Positions 21,501 to 30,329 are shown, counted from the stretch's first letter. The stretch is 64,000 bases of DNA from Sulfitobacter mediterraneus (GCF_016801775.1 NZ_CP069004.1:2480001-2544000); one strand, 5' to 3'. Numbers and translations are program-made. The notes: generated by a model from the sequence alone, not told the origin.

Positions 21501-23413
21501 CGCTGCGCGTCGATGACGGGACCGGCCTGAAGAACGCGAAAGCCATCGACACAACGGTCGTCACGATCAAGACCCGTCCAATTGCGGTGGCAGGCGGCAA
21601 CAAGGATGTGTGTTCCGGCCAGCCGATCCTGTTTGACGCCTCAGACAGCTCCGACCCCGATGGCAGTTTGCTGCTGTATTCCTGGGACTTCGGCGATGGC
21701 GAAACCTCCGATCTGGTGAACCCGTCAAAAACCTACGAACAGCCCGGCGCCTATCCGGTCACCCTGACCGTGCGCAATGGCACCGGCACCGAATGGGGCA
21801 CCGCGGTGGACCGTATCGCCGCCCTGATCCGCGAAGGACCGATCTCTGATGCTGGCGAGGATATGACCGTTTGCACCAACCAGGCCGTGCGCTTTGACGG
21901 GTCCGGATCAACCGACGCAGACGGGGCGGTCAACTCTTTCGCCTGGACCTTCGGTGATGGCGGAACAGCCAGCGGTGAACGTCCTGAATACCGGTTCAAA
22001 AAGCCCGGCAACTACGTGGTGAACCTGACCATTACAGGCGAAGCTTTGGGGTCCTGCAGCCCGCTGGACACCGACACCGTGAATGTCGAGGTCGTCGCAG
22101 CGCCCGCGCAGACCATCGTCGGCTCTGAACGCGCCGCCGCTGGAATGCCTGCGAAGTTCTCCATTGATCTCAGCGATCTTGAGGGGGCATCCGTGATCTC
22201 TCACAGCTGGAGCTTTAGCGATGGTGCAACCGCAGAAGGGGCTGAGGTTTCGCACGTCTTTGAAACACCGGGCGTTTATTTTGCGACCCTGAAAACCGAG
22301 CTTTCTGGCGGCAACCAAGGGTGCAGTACCATCGAGACAACCCGCAAGGTTGTGGTCAATGAGGCACCTGCCGCTGACATCAAGGGCCCGCAATCCATGG
22401 CCGCAGGTGAAGCGGTGATCTTTGATGCGGGCGCCTCAATCGACGCGGATGGCGTGATCATCAACTACGCCTGGGACTTTGGCGACGGCAACACCAGCGA
22501 AGGCTTGCGCCCCGCCCACCGTTTTGCCAAAGCCGGTACCTACAAGGTGGCCCTGACGGTGACGGATGATGCGGGCGTTGGTAACAGCCGTGTCACCCGC
22601 GAACATGAAGTTGTGGTGAACCCCGCCCCGGTCGCCGATCTTGAAGCGCCGCAATGGATCTGTCCTGCCGTGGAATTGCCTTGGCAGGTTGACGTTCCGG
22701 AAGGTACGGATGTTGCATGGATCTTCGGCGACACCGGTGTGCGTGCCGAGGGGGCCAGTGTGCGCTACCAATTTGCAAATCCGGGCCTCTACCCGGTGAG
22801 CGTCGCCTTGAATGACGGCAAGAACCTCGCCAACAGCCAACGCCGCGAGGAACGCTATGTGCGGGTCAATGCGGCACCAACGGCACTTGCCGGACCGGAC
22901 CGTGTGGTCTGCCCTGGCGATGTGACGGTATTTGATGCCGGTGCTTCTGGTGATCTGGACGGTCTGATCGAACAGTTTGAGTGGAAGTTCAGCGATGGCG
23001 TGACACTGACCGGCCCAAGGGTTGAGCGCAGTTTTGATAACGCTGGTCCTGTCACCGTGGATCTGGTCGTGACCGACAATAGTGGTCTGACCTGCGGCAC
23101 CGGTACAGATCGCGCAGCGGTTCTGGTCAATCATACACCAAGCGTCGATGCCGGGCCGGACATCACAACAAAGCTGGGCGCGGCCCATGACGTTGCTGAT
23201 TTTGATGCATCCAATGCCTTTGACCCAGATGGCCAAGGCTTGGACCTGCACTGGAACTATGGCGACGGAACCACCGGCACAGGCGCAGTATCACGGCATC
23301 GCTATGCAACGCCCGGCACCTACACCGTGACGGTTGAGGCACGCGACCCAACCGGGCTGGCCTGCGGGGTCGGCCGTGACACGGCAACTGTCACGGCGCT
23401 GCCGCGCAACTGA
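18566..23413 (+). CDS. Giant exported protein with about 15 PKD repeats
   Basis: A 1615-residue protein with a signal peptide (MNWMKRITLAAGALTALALPLSAQ), a unique N-terminal domain of roughly 320 residues, then about 15 consecutive PKD domains. Each repeat runs P-V-A-x-A-G ... F-D-G/A-S-x-S-x-D-x-D-G ... Y-x-W-D-F-G-D-G ... H-x-Y-x-x-P-G-x-Y-x-V-x-L-x-V-x-D, with several (near residues 745-830, 1180, 1390) degenerate. PKD domains are extracellular beta-sandwiches found in surface proteins, adhesins and polysaccharide-binding enzymes; no catalytic domain or anchor motif is visible here. The gene shares direction and close spacing with the FecR gene upstream and the adenylate cyclase downstream. 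Confidence 0.9.
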   Translation: MNWMKRITLAAGALTALALPLSAQTTADTASLLVIYGISAPSSEGDVDHREQILFSIPENTPGRVYVRIFDPETSGNDDFTYGGPRDSLTTYRIMGGEGAFTGATRPSMVQERERPARISTVTTDPGKVLAQSEYGYDKGTDGRWITLGTVRARQGEIVNGRAYFRIDVDGTAGNDGNGFSVAVSTVRDRNRAPNDLSMFAYQPTIRWSAGTSATRVTVDPAAQGPFKVQNFDGAKGDLTFVTDYTDIPLQISGQNYWSIDSAAPETGALALSLKGGFETPNDVTVSVFDKDGAAVGLQMPPVKALDPARPTAIGTASPLADCRAVAFDASPSQGRVPLSYIWEFGDGKSTDQSVIAHRYDSPGRYTATLKVMEQGTHAGRGSSVAVPVHVRSGPTAKPGDPITVAPGQVVPFDGSASEPSDSPISRYIWSFGDGTGAAGSYAEKTYEKPGTYRSNLRVEDNSDHPCNFGVETRLITVNFPPVAEAGTDQTAETGQTLLFDASASYDVDGTLNTYVWDMGDGTIIEGARISHTYTKPDTYYATLTVKDDSGVENNYDWDQLIVVVNAPPEPMFTIPDRPVSVSEAASLSAEASVDPDGSILSYMWDFGDGALGDGEIVEYAWTAPGIYTVTLTVTDDSGTASAIQKIEKQIVIDAAPTANAGPAQFVTASEVQFDGTASSDPEGGITSYEWDFGDGHTGTGPTPVHAYARPGIYEVALVVRDESTAPLNVDRATTTITINATPIADAGPPLTVAPNEEFVLSGRASLDPDGRVSVHEWTLPDGTSQSAERIAVALASPGLYRFGLTVKDSFSGGPAADTAETLITVNAAPVAEAGADQLVAPGDPVRFDGGLSYDTDGEIISYMWEFDDGVDPVALPAFERTYDTPGVWSAQLVVTDDSGVTNATDTDDLTIRVNHAPVAEAGPRIDTEVLQVSFDGSASSDADGDALIYAWDFGDGSAPMEGAQVTHVYEKSGIYPVTLRVDDGTGLKNAKAIDTTVVTIKTRPIAVAGGNKDVCSGQPILFDASDSSDPDGSLLLYSWDFGDGETSDLVNPSKTYEQPGAYPVTLTVRNGTGTEWGTAVDRIAALIREGPISDAGEDMTVCTNQAVRFDGSGSTDADGAVNSFAWTFGDGGTASGERPEYRFKKPGNYVVNLTITGEALGSCSPLDTDTVNVEVVAAPAQTIVGSERAAAGMPAKFSIDLSDLEGASVISHSWSFSDGATAEGAEVSHVFETPGVYFATLKTELSGGNQGCSTIETTRKVVVNEAPAADIKGPQSMAAGEAVIFDAGASIDADGVIINYAWDFGDGNTSEGLRPAHRFAKAGTYKVALTVTDDAGVGNSRVTREHEVVVNPAPVADLEAPQWICPAVELPWQVDVPEGTDVAWIFGDTGVRAEGASVRYQFANPGLYPVSVALNDGKNLANSQRREERYVRVNAAPTALAGPDRVVCPGDVTVFDAGASGDLDGLIEQFEWKFSDGVTLTGPRVERSFDNAGPVTVDLVVTDNSGLTCGTGTDRAAVLVNHTPSVDAGPDITTKLGAAHDVADFDASNAFDPDGQGLDLHWNYGDGTTGTGAVSRHRYATPGTYTVTVEARDPTGLACGVGRDTATVTALPRN

Positions 23414-23421
23414 TCTTTGCC

Positions 23422-23452
23422 CACGCCGCAGCGGTCAAACCGCTGCGGCGTG
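23422..23452 (+). terminator. Strong perfect hairpin after the PKD gene
   Basis: A 14-bp perfect stem (CACGCCGCAGCGGT / ACCGCTGCGGCGTG) with a 3-base CAA loop, 8 bases past the stop codon. There is no T tract, so it may be a partial terminator or an mRNA 3'-end stabiliser rather than a full stop before the cyclase gene. Confidence 0.65.
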
Positions 23453-23505
23453 CGGGTGGCAGATAGCCCATATTCAGAGCCTGTTTTCTGCTCTAAGGTG
23501 CGCAC

Positions 23506-25224
23506 ATGAGATTTCCATTACGCATCAAATTTTTCCTGTTTGCCACTTTGCTTGCCGTGCTGCCGCTGGCCATTGTTGGCCAGAACCTGACCAAGCTGAC
23601 CCGCGACGAATTAAAGAGCGCCGCCAACGAAGATCTGACTGCAGTTGCCAGCCAGCTGCGCCGCGCCTTCGACAATGAATTTCAGGGCCGCTGGCTTTCA
23701 CCGCTGCAAGTGATCCGCAATGGCATCGACAGCCCCGATCTGGACGTACAACAGAAGGTGTCCCTGCTGACACTGGGCATTCAGGAACTTCCCCAAGTGG
23801 TCGCGCTGCAACTGGCGATTGACGGATCAAAACTGCCAATCCTTGCCCCGGATCAGGGCTTTGCCCAACGGCTGGACACTGCGGGACTTGATCCTGTCAC
23901 CACACTCAGCACCTCTCCGGAACTCCTGGCTGATCTGCGGGCACGCGGTGCCTACGGCAAGCCGCTGATTGACCAGATTGATGCGACCGGCGATTGGATC
24001 GCGACCATCGCCCTGCCGTTGGACACCAAGATCGCAGGCCGTGAAGTCACCTTTGCCGCAAAGATCAACCTTGCCTCCATGGCAGCGTTGGTGGCCAATC
24101 ACCCGTTCTCGGCGCGTGGGGAAATCTCTGTGATTGATCCTCAGGGATACACTGTATTAACGCCTGAACCCACCTCGCTCACGGACCGGTCATTGGTCCG
24201 CTCTGCCATGCCACTGATTACGGCAAACGCGCGGGCCGACACCTTGCAAGGCTATACCCGCACCGATGGCACCAAGATGCTTGGCGCTTACGCCTTTCCC
24301 AACCGGTTTCCCTGGGCCGTGGTGACCGAACAAAGCGAAGATCAAGCCTACGGCGTGGTGAATGCCATCACGGAACAGATCCTGATTGTTGGCCTGCTGG
24401 GGTTTGCGATTGCCAGCATCGGCGCCCTCATCTTTGCGCGGCGACTGACCAAACCGATCCTTGAGATCGGCAGCGTGGCGGAGAAGGTCGGTAGCGGTGA
24501 TTTCAGCGCCCGTGTGCAAAACGTCAATTCGCGCGATGAAATCGGCGATCTGTCAAACCGCATCAACCAGATGATCGGCCATCTGGGAGAACGATTGGAG
24601 CTGATGAAATTTGTCAGCCACGGCACCATGAACGCCATTCAAGGATCGCATGAAGCAGGCATGTCGCGCGGCGGGCAACGGCGGCGGGTCTCGGTCATTT
24701 TTACCGATATTCGCGGCTATACCGAATTCTCCGAACGGGTACCGCCCGAGGTCGTGATTGAGGCGCTGAACCAGTATTTTGATGTGCAGACCGATATCGT
24801 CGAAGAACATAAGGGCGACGTTGACAAGTTCATCGGTGACGCACTGGTCGCTGTTTTTGAAGGCGAAGAGATGGAGATCCGCGCGGTACAATGCGCGGTC
24901 AAGATCACCAACGCGATGCAAGACCTGTTGATGAAATTTCCCGACTACAACCTTCATGTGGGCATTGGCATCGCATCCGGTGAAGTGGTTGTCGGGGCCA
25001 TGGGCGCCCGGGAGCGGATGGATTTCACCGTACTTGGCTCCACCGTGAACCTGTCAGCGCGCCTGTGCTCCAAAGCGGATCCGGGGCAGGTTCTTCTGGA
25101 TCAGGCAACCCGAGATGCCAGCGGCGATCTTGAGGGTGTGGCATTCGAAACCTTGGCGCCAATTGCCTTGAAAGGTTACGCCGAGCCGGTGCCGAACTTC
25201 GCGGCAAAGGCCGTCACAGCGTAA
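23506..25224 (+). CDS. Membrane class III adenylate cyclase with Cache-like sensor and HAMP
   Basis: A 572-residue protein. It has an N-terminal membrane span (about 8-27), a periplasmic sensor region of the Cache type (30-285), a second span (about 286-312), a HAMP linker (RRLTKPILEIGSVAEKVGSGDF..., to about 365), and a class III cyclase domain from about 395. Metal-binding aspartates are in FTDIRGYT (near 402) and VDKFIGDALVAVF (near 444). The purine-specifying Lys (in DKFIGDA) and Asp (in RMDFTVLGSTVNLSARL) favour ATP over GTP, and the transition-state N and R are present. It should make cAMP in response to a periplasmic signal. It lies directly upstream of a gene with a cAMP-binding domain. 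Confidence 0.92.
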   Translation: MRFPLRIKFFLFATLLAVLPLAIVGQNLTKLTRDELKSAANEDLTAVASQLRRAFDNEFQGRWLSPLQVIRNGIDSPDLDVQQKVSLLTLGIQELPQVVALQLAIDGSKLPILAPDQGFAQRLDTAGLDPVTTLSTSPELLADLRARGAYGKPLIDQIDATGDWIATIALPLDTKIAGREVTFAAKINLASMAALVANHPFSARGEISVIDPQGYTVLTPEPTSLTDRSLVRSAMPLITANARADTLQGYTRTDGTKMLGAYAFPNRFPWAVVTEQSEDQAYGVVNAITEQILIVGLLGFAIASIGALIFARRLTKPILEIGSVAEKVGSGDFSARVQNVNSRDEIGDLSNRINQMIGHLGERLELMKFVSHGTMNAIQGSHEAGMSRGGQRRRVSVIFTDIRGYTEFSERVPPEVVIEALNQYFDVQTDIVEEHKGDVDKFIGDALVAVFEGEEMEIRAVQCAVKITNAMQDLLMKFPDYNLHVGIGIASGEVVVGAMGARERMDFTVLGSTVNLSARLCSKADPGQVLLDQATRDASGDLEGVAFETLAPIALKGYAEPVPNFAAKAVTA

Positions 25225-25603
25225 AGTTGGCCCAAGCCCAGACCATCGCGATATAGGTCAGCTGATGAAGCAATTGATCAACCCCAAAGGCCCGCCAATA
25301 CCCTGGGTCTGTTGGCGTATATCCCGTCTTGTCCGAGTGCACCCCTTTGGCCCAATCAATGTGGTAATGCACAACCAGTTCCACGAGGCAGAGGATCGCG
25401 ACAAACATCACCGGCGCCCCGCAGACCAGCAGGGCGCAGACAGAAAACGCCGCATGCAGCCCGGCATGTTGGGCACGCCCCAAATGGACATACTGCCCAC
25501 GGCCGGACAACATGCGCGGCGTTTGCAGAAAAAAATCCGCAAACAGGTGTTTGATCTCCAGCAATAACAGCAGGAGCAAAGCGGTCTGAAGCTCTGCGGT
25601 CAC
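25214..25603 (-). CDS. DUF3307 family membrane protein
   Basis: A 129-residue integral membrane protein. The early EIKHLFADFFLQT, central ELVVHYHIDWAKG and late GVDQLLHQLTYIAMVW motifs are those of the DUF3307 family, whose conserved His/Asp/Gln residues face the membrane. The function is unknown. It is convergent with the adenylate cyclase gene and overlaps its last 11 bases, so the two cannot share a transcript. Confidence 0.82.
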   Translation of the reverse strand: MTAELQTALLLLLLLEIKHLFADFFLQTPRMLSGRGQYVHLGRAQHAGLHAAFSVCALLVCGAPVMFVAILCLVELVVHYHIDWAKGVHSDKTGYTPTDPGYWRAFGVDQLLHQLTYIAMVWAWANFTL

Positions 25604-25745
25604 GCACGTCCTCCCTCAAGGTACGATCCTAACGGAACCTGCGAAACCTGCAAATCAATTGATTTTAGCGTCCCAGAGTTGTTAAGACTCTGAGGTTGAT
25701 GATTTTCAAAGTCTTTTTGTTTCACCTCAGCATTGGATCTGCCCC

Positions 25746-28733
25746 ATCGAACGCACGCTGTTCAGTTTCATCTGGAAATATTCCAAACGCGATCAGCTGA
25801 TTTTGCTGGCCGTGACGCTGACGCTGTTTCCATTGCTGTACCTGACCTTGGAATTGCCCAAGCGGATCATCAATGACGCCATCGGCGCGGGCGGGCCTGT
25901 CACCGTATATGGCTACGAAATGCAGCAGGTGCCGTTCTTGATGTTCCTGTGCGGTCTGTTCCTGTTGTCCGTCTTTGGTCACGGCATCATGAAAATGCGG
26001 ATCAACACGATGAAGGGGGTGCTGGCCGAACGTTTGCTGCGGCGGCTGCGGTATACCCTGATCGCGCGCATCCTGCGATTCCCCGCCCCCTATTTCGAAC
26101 GCACCAGCCAAGGTGAGCTGGTTTCGATGGTCACGTCGGAATCCGAACCGATGGGCGGGCTGATGGGCGATGCAGTTGCGCAACCCGTCTTGCAAGCAGG
26201 CCAGATGGCGACGATCCTTGGCTTCCTGTTCCTGCAAAGCTTTACCTTTGGGTTGGCCGCCTGCGCGTTCATTCCGCTACAGGCGTGGTTGATCCCCAAA
26301 TTGCAGCGGCAAGTGAACAAACTGAACAAAAAGCGGGTGATCCAGTTGCGGGCGCTGGCGTCGGAAATCGGCGAAAGTTCGGCAGGAGCAAGCACCCTGC
26401 GTGTCAACGGCGGCTGGCGTTATCGTCTCGCGATGGTTTCCTTCCGTTTGGGGCGGCTCTTTGCCATCCGGTTTGAGATCTTCCAAAAGAAATTCTTTAT
26501 GAAGTTCGTCAACAACTTCATCTCGCAACTGACACCGTTCTTTTTCTATTCGCTTGGCGGCTATCTCGCGATCAAGGGCGAGATCACCGTGGGCGCCCTT
26601 GTTGCGGCTCTGGCTGCTTACAAAGACCTGTCCAGCCCATGGAAAGAACTGCTGGCCTATTACAACCAGTCTCAGGATATGGCCCTGCGGTGGGAAACCA
26701 TTACCGAACGGTTTGCCCCTCAGGGCATGATCCGCAAAGACCTGTTCGATGGTTATCCTGAGAAGTTGGAAGATCTGGCAGGAACAGTCCAGTTGCACGG
26801 CGTCAACGTGCAGGATGCCGATGGTAATCCGGTGCTCGAAGACTTGAACGTCACTTTTGATGCCGGCACCTCCATCGCCATCACCGCGCCCAGCGATGAA
26901 GACCGCCGCGCCCTTGCAGAGGTGCTGGTGCGTGAGGTGATCCCGTCTTCGGGCAAGATCACCATCGGCGATCTGCAGCTTTCCGACCTGCATCAGGCAA
27001 CAATTGCCAAGCGCATCGGCCACGCCACATCCCGTCCCGTGATGTTCCTCGGCAGCTTTGGCGACAACGTCATGCTGCCCCTGAAGCTGCAGCCTGGCGG
27101 CGAACAAGACGAAACCGCCGCAGAAAGCGCACGGGCAGGCAACAGCACAGACCCACTTGAAACAGATTGGCAGGATATCGAAGACGACGTGTCAGCCGAA
27201 GATCTGCGGTCCTGGTGGCTGGAATTGATCACCGGGATGGGCATTGATCAGGCGCTGTTCAAACGCGGCGTCGAACAACGGATCAATGCAACGGTCCATA
27301 CCAAGCTGGCCCGCGCGTTGGTCGCACTTCGGCCTGATGTTGAAAAAGCTGTCAGAGATGCCGGCCTGCGCGATGCTGTTTATTTCTTCCGCGAGGATCT
27401 GTTCAATCCCAGCCTACCCGTGGCCGAGAACATGTTGTTTGCCACGTCGCGCAATCATGTCACCGCAGAAAACCTGCTTGAGCAGGCGCAATTCCTGAAC
27501 CTTCTCGAAGAGTTGCATCTTGAGGCGGACCTGCTGCAACTGGCGGCCGATATCGTTGATCTTTTGCGCCAGATATTTGGTCTGGACGGCACCGATCATC
27601 CGATGTTCCGCAAGCTTGGTCTCGATCCAGAAACCTACGAGAATGCTGTCGCATTGTTGACCAAGCACCAAGACGGCGGTCAGCTTGAGCGCGATGAAAA
27701 AGCCCGTCTTCTGGCCGTGACCTTTGTAATTTCCGCCGACAAACTGGGCACCGCGTTTCCCGAAGAAATCACCACCCGCGTGCTGCAAATCCGCAAGGAA
27801 CATGGCGCGCAATTGCAAGCCAGCATGGTGGATCTGCTCAGCCCGATTGATGCGGATGCACCGGTTGCGGGCCTCACTGTGCTGGAAAACGCGCTCTATG
27901 GCCGGATCGTGGCCAGCGCCGGCGCCAAAGCCGATGAGTTGCGTGATCTGATTGGCGACATCCTGCGAAAGGCGGATTTGGCCGGCCTTGTGCTCGACCT
28001 CATTTTTGAGATGCCGCTGACCTTGGGCGGTGGCAATCTGCCCGCATTGCTCACGGAATCGCTCGCCATAAGCCGCGCCACGATCAAGCGACCTCACATA
28101 TTGATCCTTGACGGTGTGCTGGCCAGCTTTGATGACGAGACCCGGAACATCCTGCCGCAAAAACTGCGCGCATTGTTGCCACGCACCACGATCATCTGTC
28201 TTGCGCCCAGCTTCGAAAACACCGGCGATTTCACAGCCGTTTACGAGATGCAGGCAGGCCGGATTTCGTCCATTGCCAGTGCCACGCCACAAGATGAGGA
28301 CAGCACCGTCAGCGCCGATCTCGCCCGCAAGCTGCGGGCCATCGAAGGGACCGACCTTTTCTCTGGCCTCGCCCGCAAACAACTGCGGCTGCTGGCCTTC
28401 GGGGCGCGGTGGTACAAGGCCGAGCCGGGCGAATATGTTTTTCACAAAGATGACGACCCGACCTCTGGCGCCTATCTGGTGATCGACGGGGAAGCTGATC
28501 TGCTGCTGCCCCGTGACGGCGAGGATGATCTGCTGATCACGACCTCTGGCCCCGGCGCATTGGTCGGGGAATTGGGCCTGATCCGCAATGTACCCCGCGC
28601 GTTGGATATGCGGGCCAAATCGGACCTGACCTGCCTGCGCATTGGCGGTGAGGAATTCCTTGATGTGGTCGGCAGCGATGCTGGCACAGCCTACAAACTG
28701 CTACAGGTTGTCGCGGGCTACGTATCCAACTGA
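25746..28733 (+). CDS. ABC-exporter-like membrane protein with degenerate ATPase motifs and C-terminal cyclic-nucleotide-binding domain
   Basis: About 976-995 residues. An ABC type-1 exporter membrane domain fills the first 290 residues, including TSQGELVSMVTSESEPMGGL. The nucleotide-binding domain keeps strand order but lacks every key motif. The Walker A place reads ITAPSDEDRR (no GKS/T), the signature place LGGGNLPALL, Walker B ILILDGVLASFD (no catalytic Glu), and the switch His place CLAPSFE. A long insert of roughly 300 residues lies between the Q-loop region and the signature. Residues about 845-970 form a cNMP-binding domain whose phosphate cassette (VGELGLIRNVPRALD) keeps the Glu and Arg. 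Conserved-looking residues extend 5' to IERTLFSF, but no ATG/GTG/TTG is available there; 25803 (TTG) is the first standard start. Confidence 0.82.
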   Translation: MERTLFSFIWKYSKRDQLILLAVTLTLFPLLYLTLELPKRIINDAIGAGGPVTVYGYEMQQVPFLMFLCGLFLLSVFGHGIMKMRINTMKGVLAERLLRRLRYTLIARILRFPAPYFERTSQGELVSMVTSESEPMGGLMGDAVAQPVLQAGQMATILGFLFLQSFTFGLAACAFIPLQAWLIPKLQRQVNKLNKKRVIQLRALASEIGESSAGASTLRVNGGWRYRLAMVSFRLGRLFAIRFEIFQKKFFMKFVNNFISQLTPFFFYSLGGYLAIKGEITVGALVAALAAYKDLSSPWKELLAYYNQSQDMALRWETITERFAPQGMIRKDLFDGYPEKLEDLAGTVQLHGVNVQDADGNPVLEDLNVTFDAGTSIAITAPSDEDRRALAEVLVREVIPSSGKITIGDLQLSDLHQATIAKRIGHATSRPVMFLGSFGDNVMLPLKLQPGGEQDETAAESARAGNSTDPLETDWQDIEDDVSAEDLRSWWLELITGMGIDQALFKRGVEQRINATVHTKLARALVALRPDVEKAVRDAGLRDAVYFFREDLFNPSLPVAENMLFATSRNHVTAENLLEQAQFLNLLEELHLEADLLQLAADIVDLLRQIFGLDGTDHPMFRKLGLDPETYENAVALLTKHQDGGQLERDEKARLLAVTFVISADKLGTAFPEEITTRVLQIRKEHGAQLQASMVDLLSPIDADAPVAGLTVLENALYGRIVASAGAKADELRDLIGDILRKADLAGLVLDLIFEMPLTLGGGNLPALLTESLAISRATIKRPHILILDGVLASFDDETRNILPQKLRALLPRTTIICLAPSFENTGDFTAVYEMQAGRISSIASATPQDEDSTVSADLARKLRAIEGTDLFSGLARKQLRLLAFGARWYKAEPGEYVFHKDDDPTSGAYLVIDGEADLLLPRDGEDDLLITTSGPGALVGELGLIRNVPRALDMRAKSDLTCLRIGGEEFLDVVGSDAGTAYKLLQVVAGYVSN

Positions 28734-29551
28734 ACAGGATGATTATCCAGAAATGTTTGCGCCGCTGCGGCCTTGGCCCGGCCCCGCATCAACGCTGCAA
28801 TGGCCAATGTCTGGGCAAATGGTAGCACCTTATCAAGATCTACGGCATTGCCCGGATATCCCGCTAAGACAGCGTCAAAGCTGCCTCGCCCGTAAGCCAA
28901 CAAAACCGCAGCCAGATCCCAGCGACAGTCACAGCGCCGCGCCAAACCGAAATCCAATATCGCAATCCCGCCGTGCCGCTTCCGGAACACTTGATCTGCA
29001 TGCAAATCGCCGTGACAGACGGCAACGCGGGTGTTTTCTGGAGCCAGGGTATGGTTGATCAACTCCTGGTACAGAGCCTGCTTTGCGCCCGGCCGCAATT
29101 TGCCCAACCCAGACAGGGCCGATGGCAAGCTGACCGGAATTTCGGCCCATGCGTCCTGATCGAGACCGTGTATCACCCCAAGTGAGTGACCCAGATCATT
29201 GGCCGGTTGCCGGGGCAGCGGCCCTGACAATGGCCGTCCATGCACAAAATCGTCCAACACCCATTGCGCAGATATTTCTGGCGTCGTCACCTCCTCAGAG
29301 GTCAACACCGGACGGACAACTGCAGCGCCATTTTGAGAAAGCGTGCGGCGCAATCTGGCATCGATCGCTGGATCTAGTCCCGGCGAACCGGGTTTGAGCA
29401 CGCGCAGCGCATAGGTGCGCCGGTCTGTTTGAATACGCCAGATCGATGCCTGTGCCCCGCCACCCAACACCGAAATCGCAACCGCTTTTTCCCCCAATGC
29501 GTCAAAGATCGGGGCCAGCTTGGCCAATTGCGCCTGTGTCTGTACATCCAT
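28718..29551 (-). CDS. Aminoglycoside-phosphotransferase-like kinase (APH/choline kinase family)
   Basis: A 277-residue small-molecule kinase. It has the glycine-rich nucleotide region VLGGGAQASIWRI (about 28-40), an ALRVLKPG lysine strand, the Brenner-type catalytic loop CHGDLHADQVF (about 185-195) and the metal-binding ILDFGLA (about 205-211). The substrate is unknown. It starts four bases after the pxpA stop and so is the last gene of the pyroglutamate/D-amino-acid operon. A substrate linked to that pathway is more likely than an antibiotic. ATG 29551 (MDVQTQ) is used; the longer frame overlaps pxpA in the wrong phase. It overlaps the 3' end of the convergent ABC-like gene by 16 bases. Confidence 0.85.
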   Translation of the reverse strand: MDVQTQAQLAKLAPIFDALGEKAVAISVLGGGAQASIWRIQTDRRTYALRVLKPGSPGLDPAIDARLRRTLSQNGAAVVRPVLTSEEVTTPEISAQWVLDDFVHGRPLSGPLPRQPANDLGHSLGVIHGLDQDAWAEIPVSLPSALSGLGKLRPGAKQALYQELINHTLAPENTRVAVCHGDLHADQVFRKRHGGIAILDFGLARRCDCRWDLAAVLLAYGRGSFDAVLAGYPGNAVDLDKVLPFAQTLAIAALMRGRAKAAAAQTFLDNHPVQLDT

Positions 29552-29555
29552 TGCG

Positions 29556-30329
29556 CTAATCTGACCGATGCCCTTCAAACTTGCGCAGAGACACATCAGC
29601 CGCTTCCAATTGGCGCCTGACCGATCCGGCAATCTGAACGGCCTCTGCCGTATCGCCATGCAGGCAGATCGTATCAATCTGTGTCGGAATATGTTTGCCG
29701 CTTTCGGTGATGATTGCGCCGGCCTGCACCATCTGAACCATCCGAGCACCAGCATGATCCGCATCATGGATCACCGCACCGGGCAAAGACCGGTCCACCA
29801 GCGTGGCATCGTCGTTATAGGCGCGGTCTGCAAAGATCTCTCCGGCCCAGAGGCAGCCCAGCTTTTCCACCGCCGACTGTTGCGCGGTGGCGGCCAGCAC
29901 CATGACAATCAAATCGGGCGCAACACTCAACGCCGCCTCGTATAGGTCACGCGCCATATCCTCGTCTTCGGCACACATGTTGGCCATTGCGCCGTGCAGC
30001 TTGAGATGCCGCACTTCTGCGCCCACGCTGCGGGCCATGCCAAGACTTGCGGCCACTTGATAGCGCACTTGATTTTGCAACGTCCCGCGCGGCACTGACA
30101 TGCGGTTGCGGCCAAATCCGGCGATGTCCATGAACCCCGGATGCGCGCCAATGCCCACACCGTTGCTTTGGGCCATCGTCATGGTCGCCGCCATCACATC
30201 CGCATCCCCCGCATGACCACCACAAGCGATATTTGCCGAGGTCACAATGTTCAAAAGCGCCGCATCGTCGCCCATTTTCCATGCGCCATAACTCTCTCCC
30301 ATATCCGCGTTCAGATCGACATGTGGCAT
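29556..30329 (-). CDS. pxpA: 5-oxoprolinase subunit A (LamB/YcsF family)
   Basis: A 257-residue protein starting MPHVDLNADMGESYGAWKMGDD, the diagnostic LamB/YcsF opening, with SANIACGGHAGD near 35-46, GAHPGFMDIAGFGRN near 70-84, and HLKLHGAMANM near 110. With PxpB and PxpC it forms the ATP-dependent 5-oxoprolinase that opens pyroglutamate to glutamate. ATG 30329 is preceded by AGAGGAG that lies inside the end of pxpC; the pxpC stop and this start are one base apart, so translation is coupled. Confidence 0.95.
   Translation of the reverse strand: MPHVDLNADMGESYGAWKMGDDAALLNIVTSANIACGGHAGDADVMAATMTMAQSNGVGIGAHPGFMDIAGFGRNRMSVPRGTLQNQVRYQVAASLGMARSVGAEVRHLKLHGAMANMCAEDEDMARDLYEAALSVAPDLIVMVLAATAQQSAVEKLGCLWAGEIFADRAYNDDATLVDRSLPGAVIHDADHAGARMVQMVQAGAIITESGKHIPTQIDTICLHGDTAEAVQIAGSVRRQLEAADVSLRKFEGHRSD

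Noticed and set aside
19500..23400. Regular repeats that could suggest a CRISPR or tandem-repeat array
   Set aside because: The repeats are in frame, about 90 residues long and diverged; they encode PKD domains.
28718..29551. Aminoglycoside resistance gene
   Set aside because: The kinase fold is clear, but it ends a pyroglutamate operon and the family is broad; resistance is not supported.
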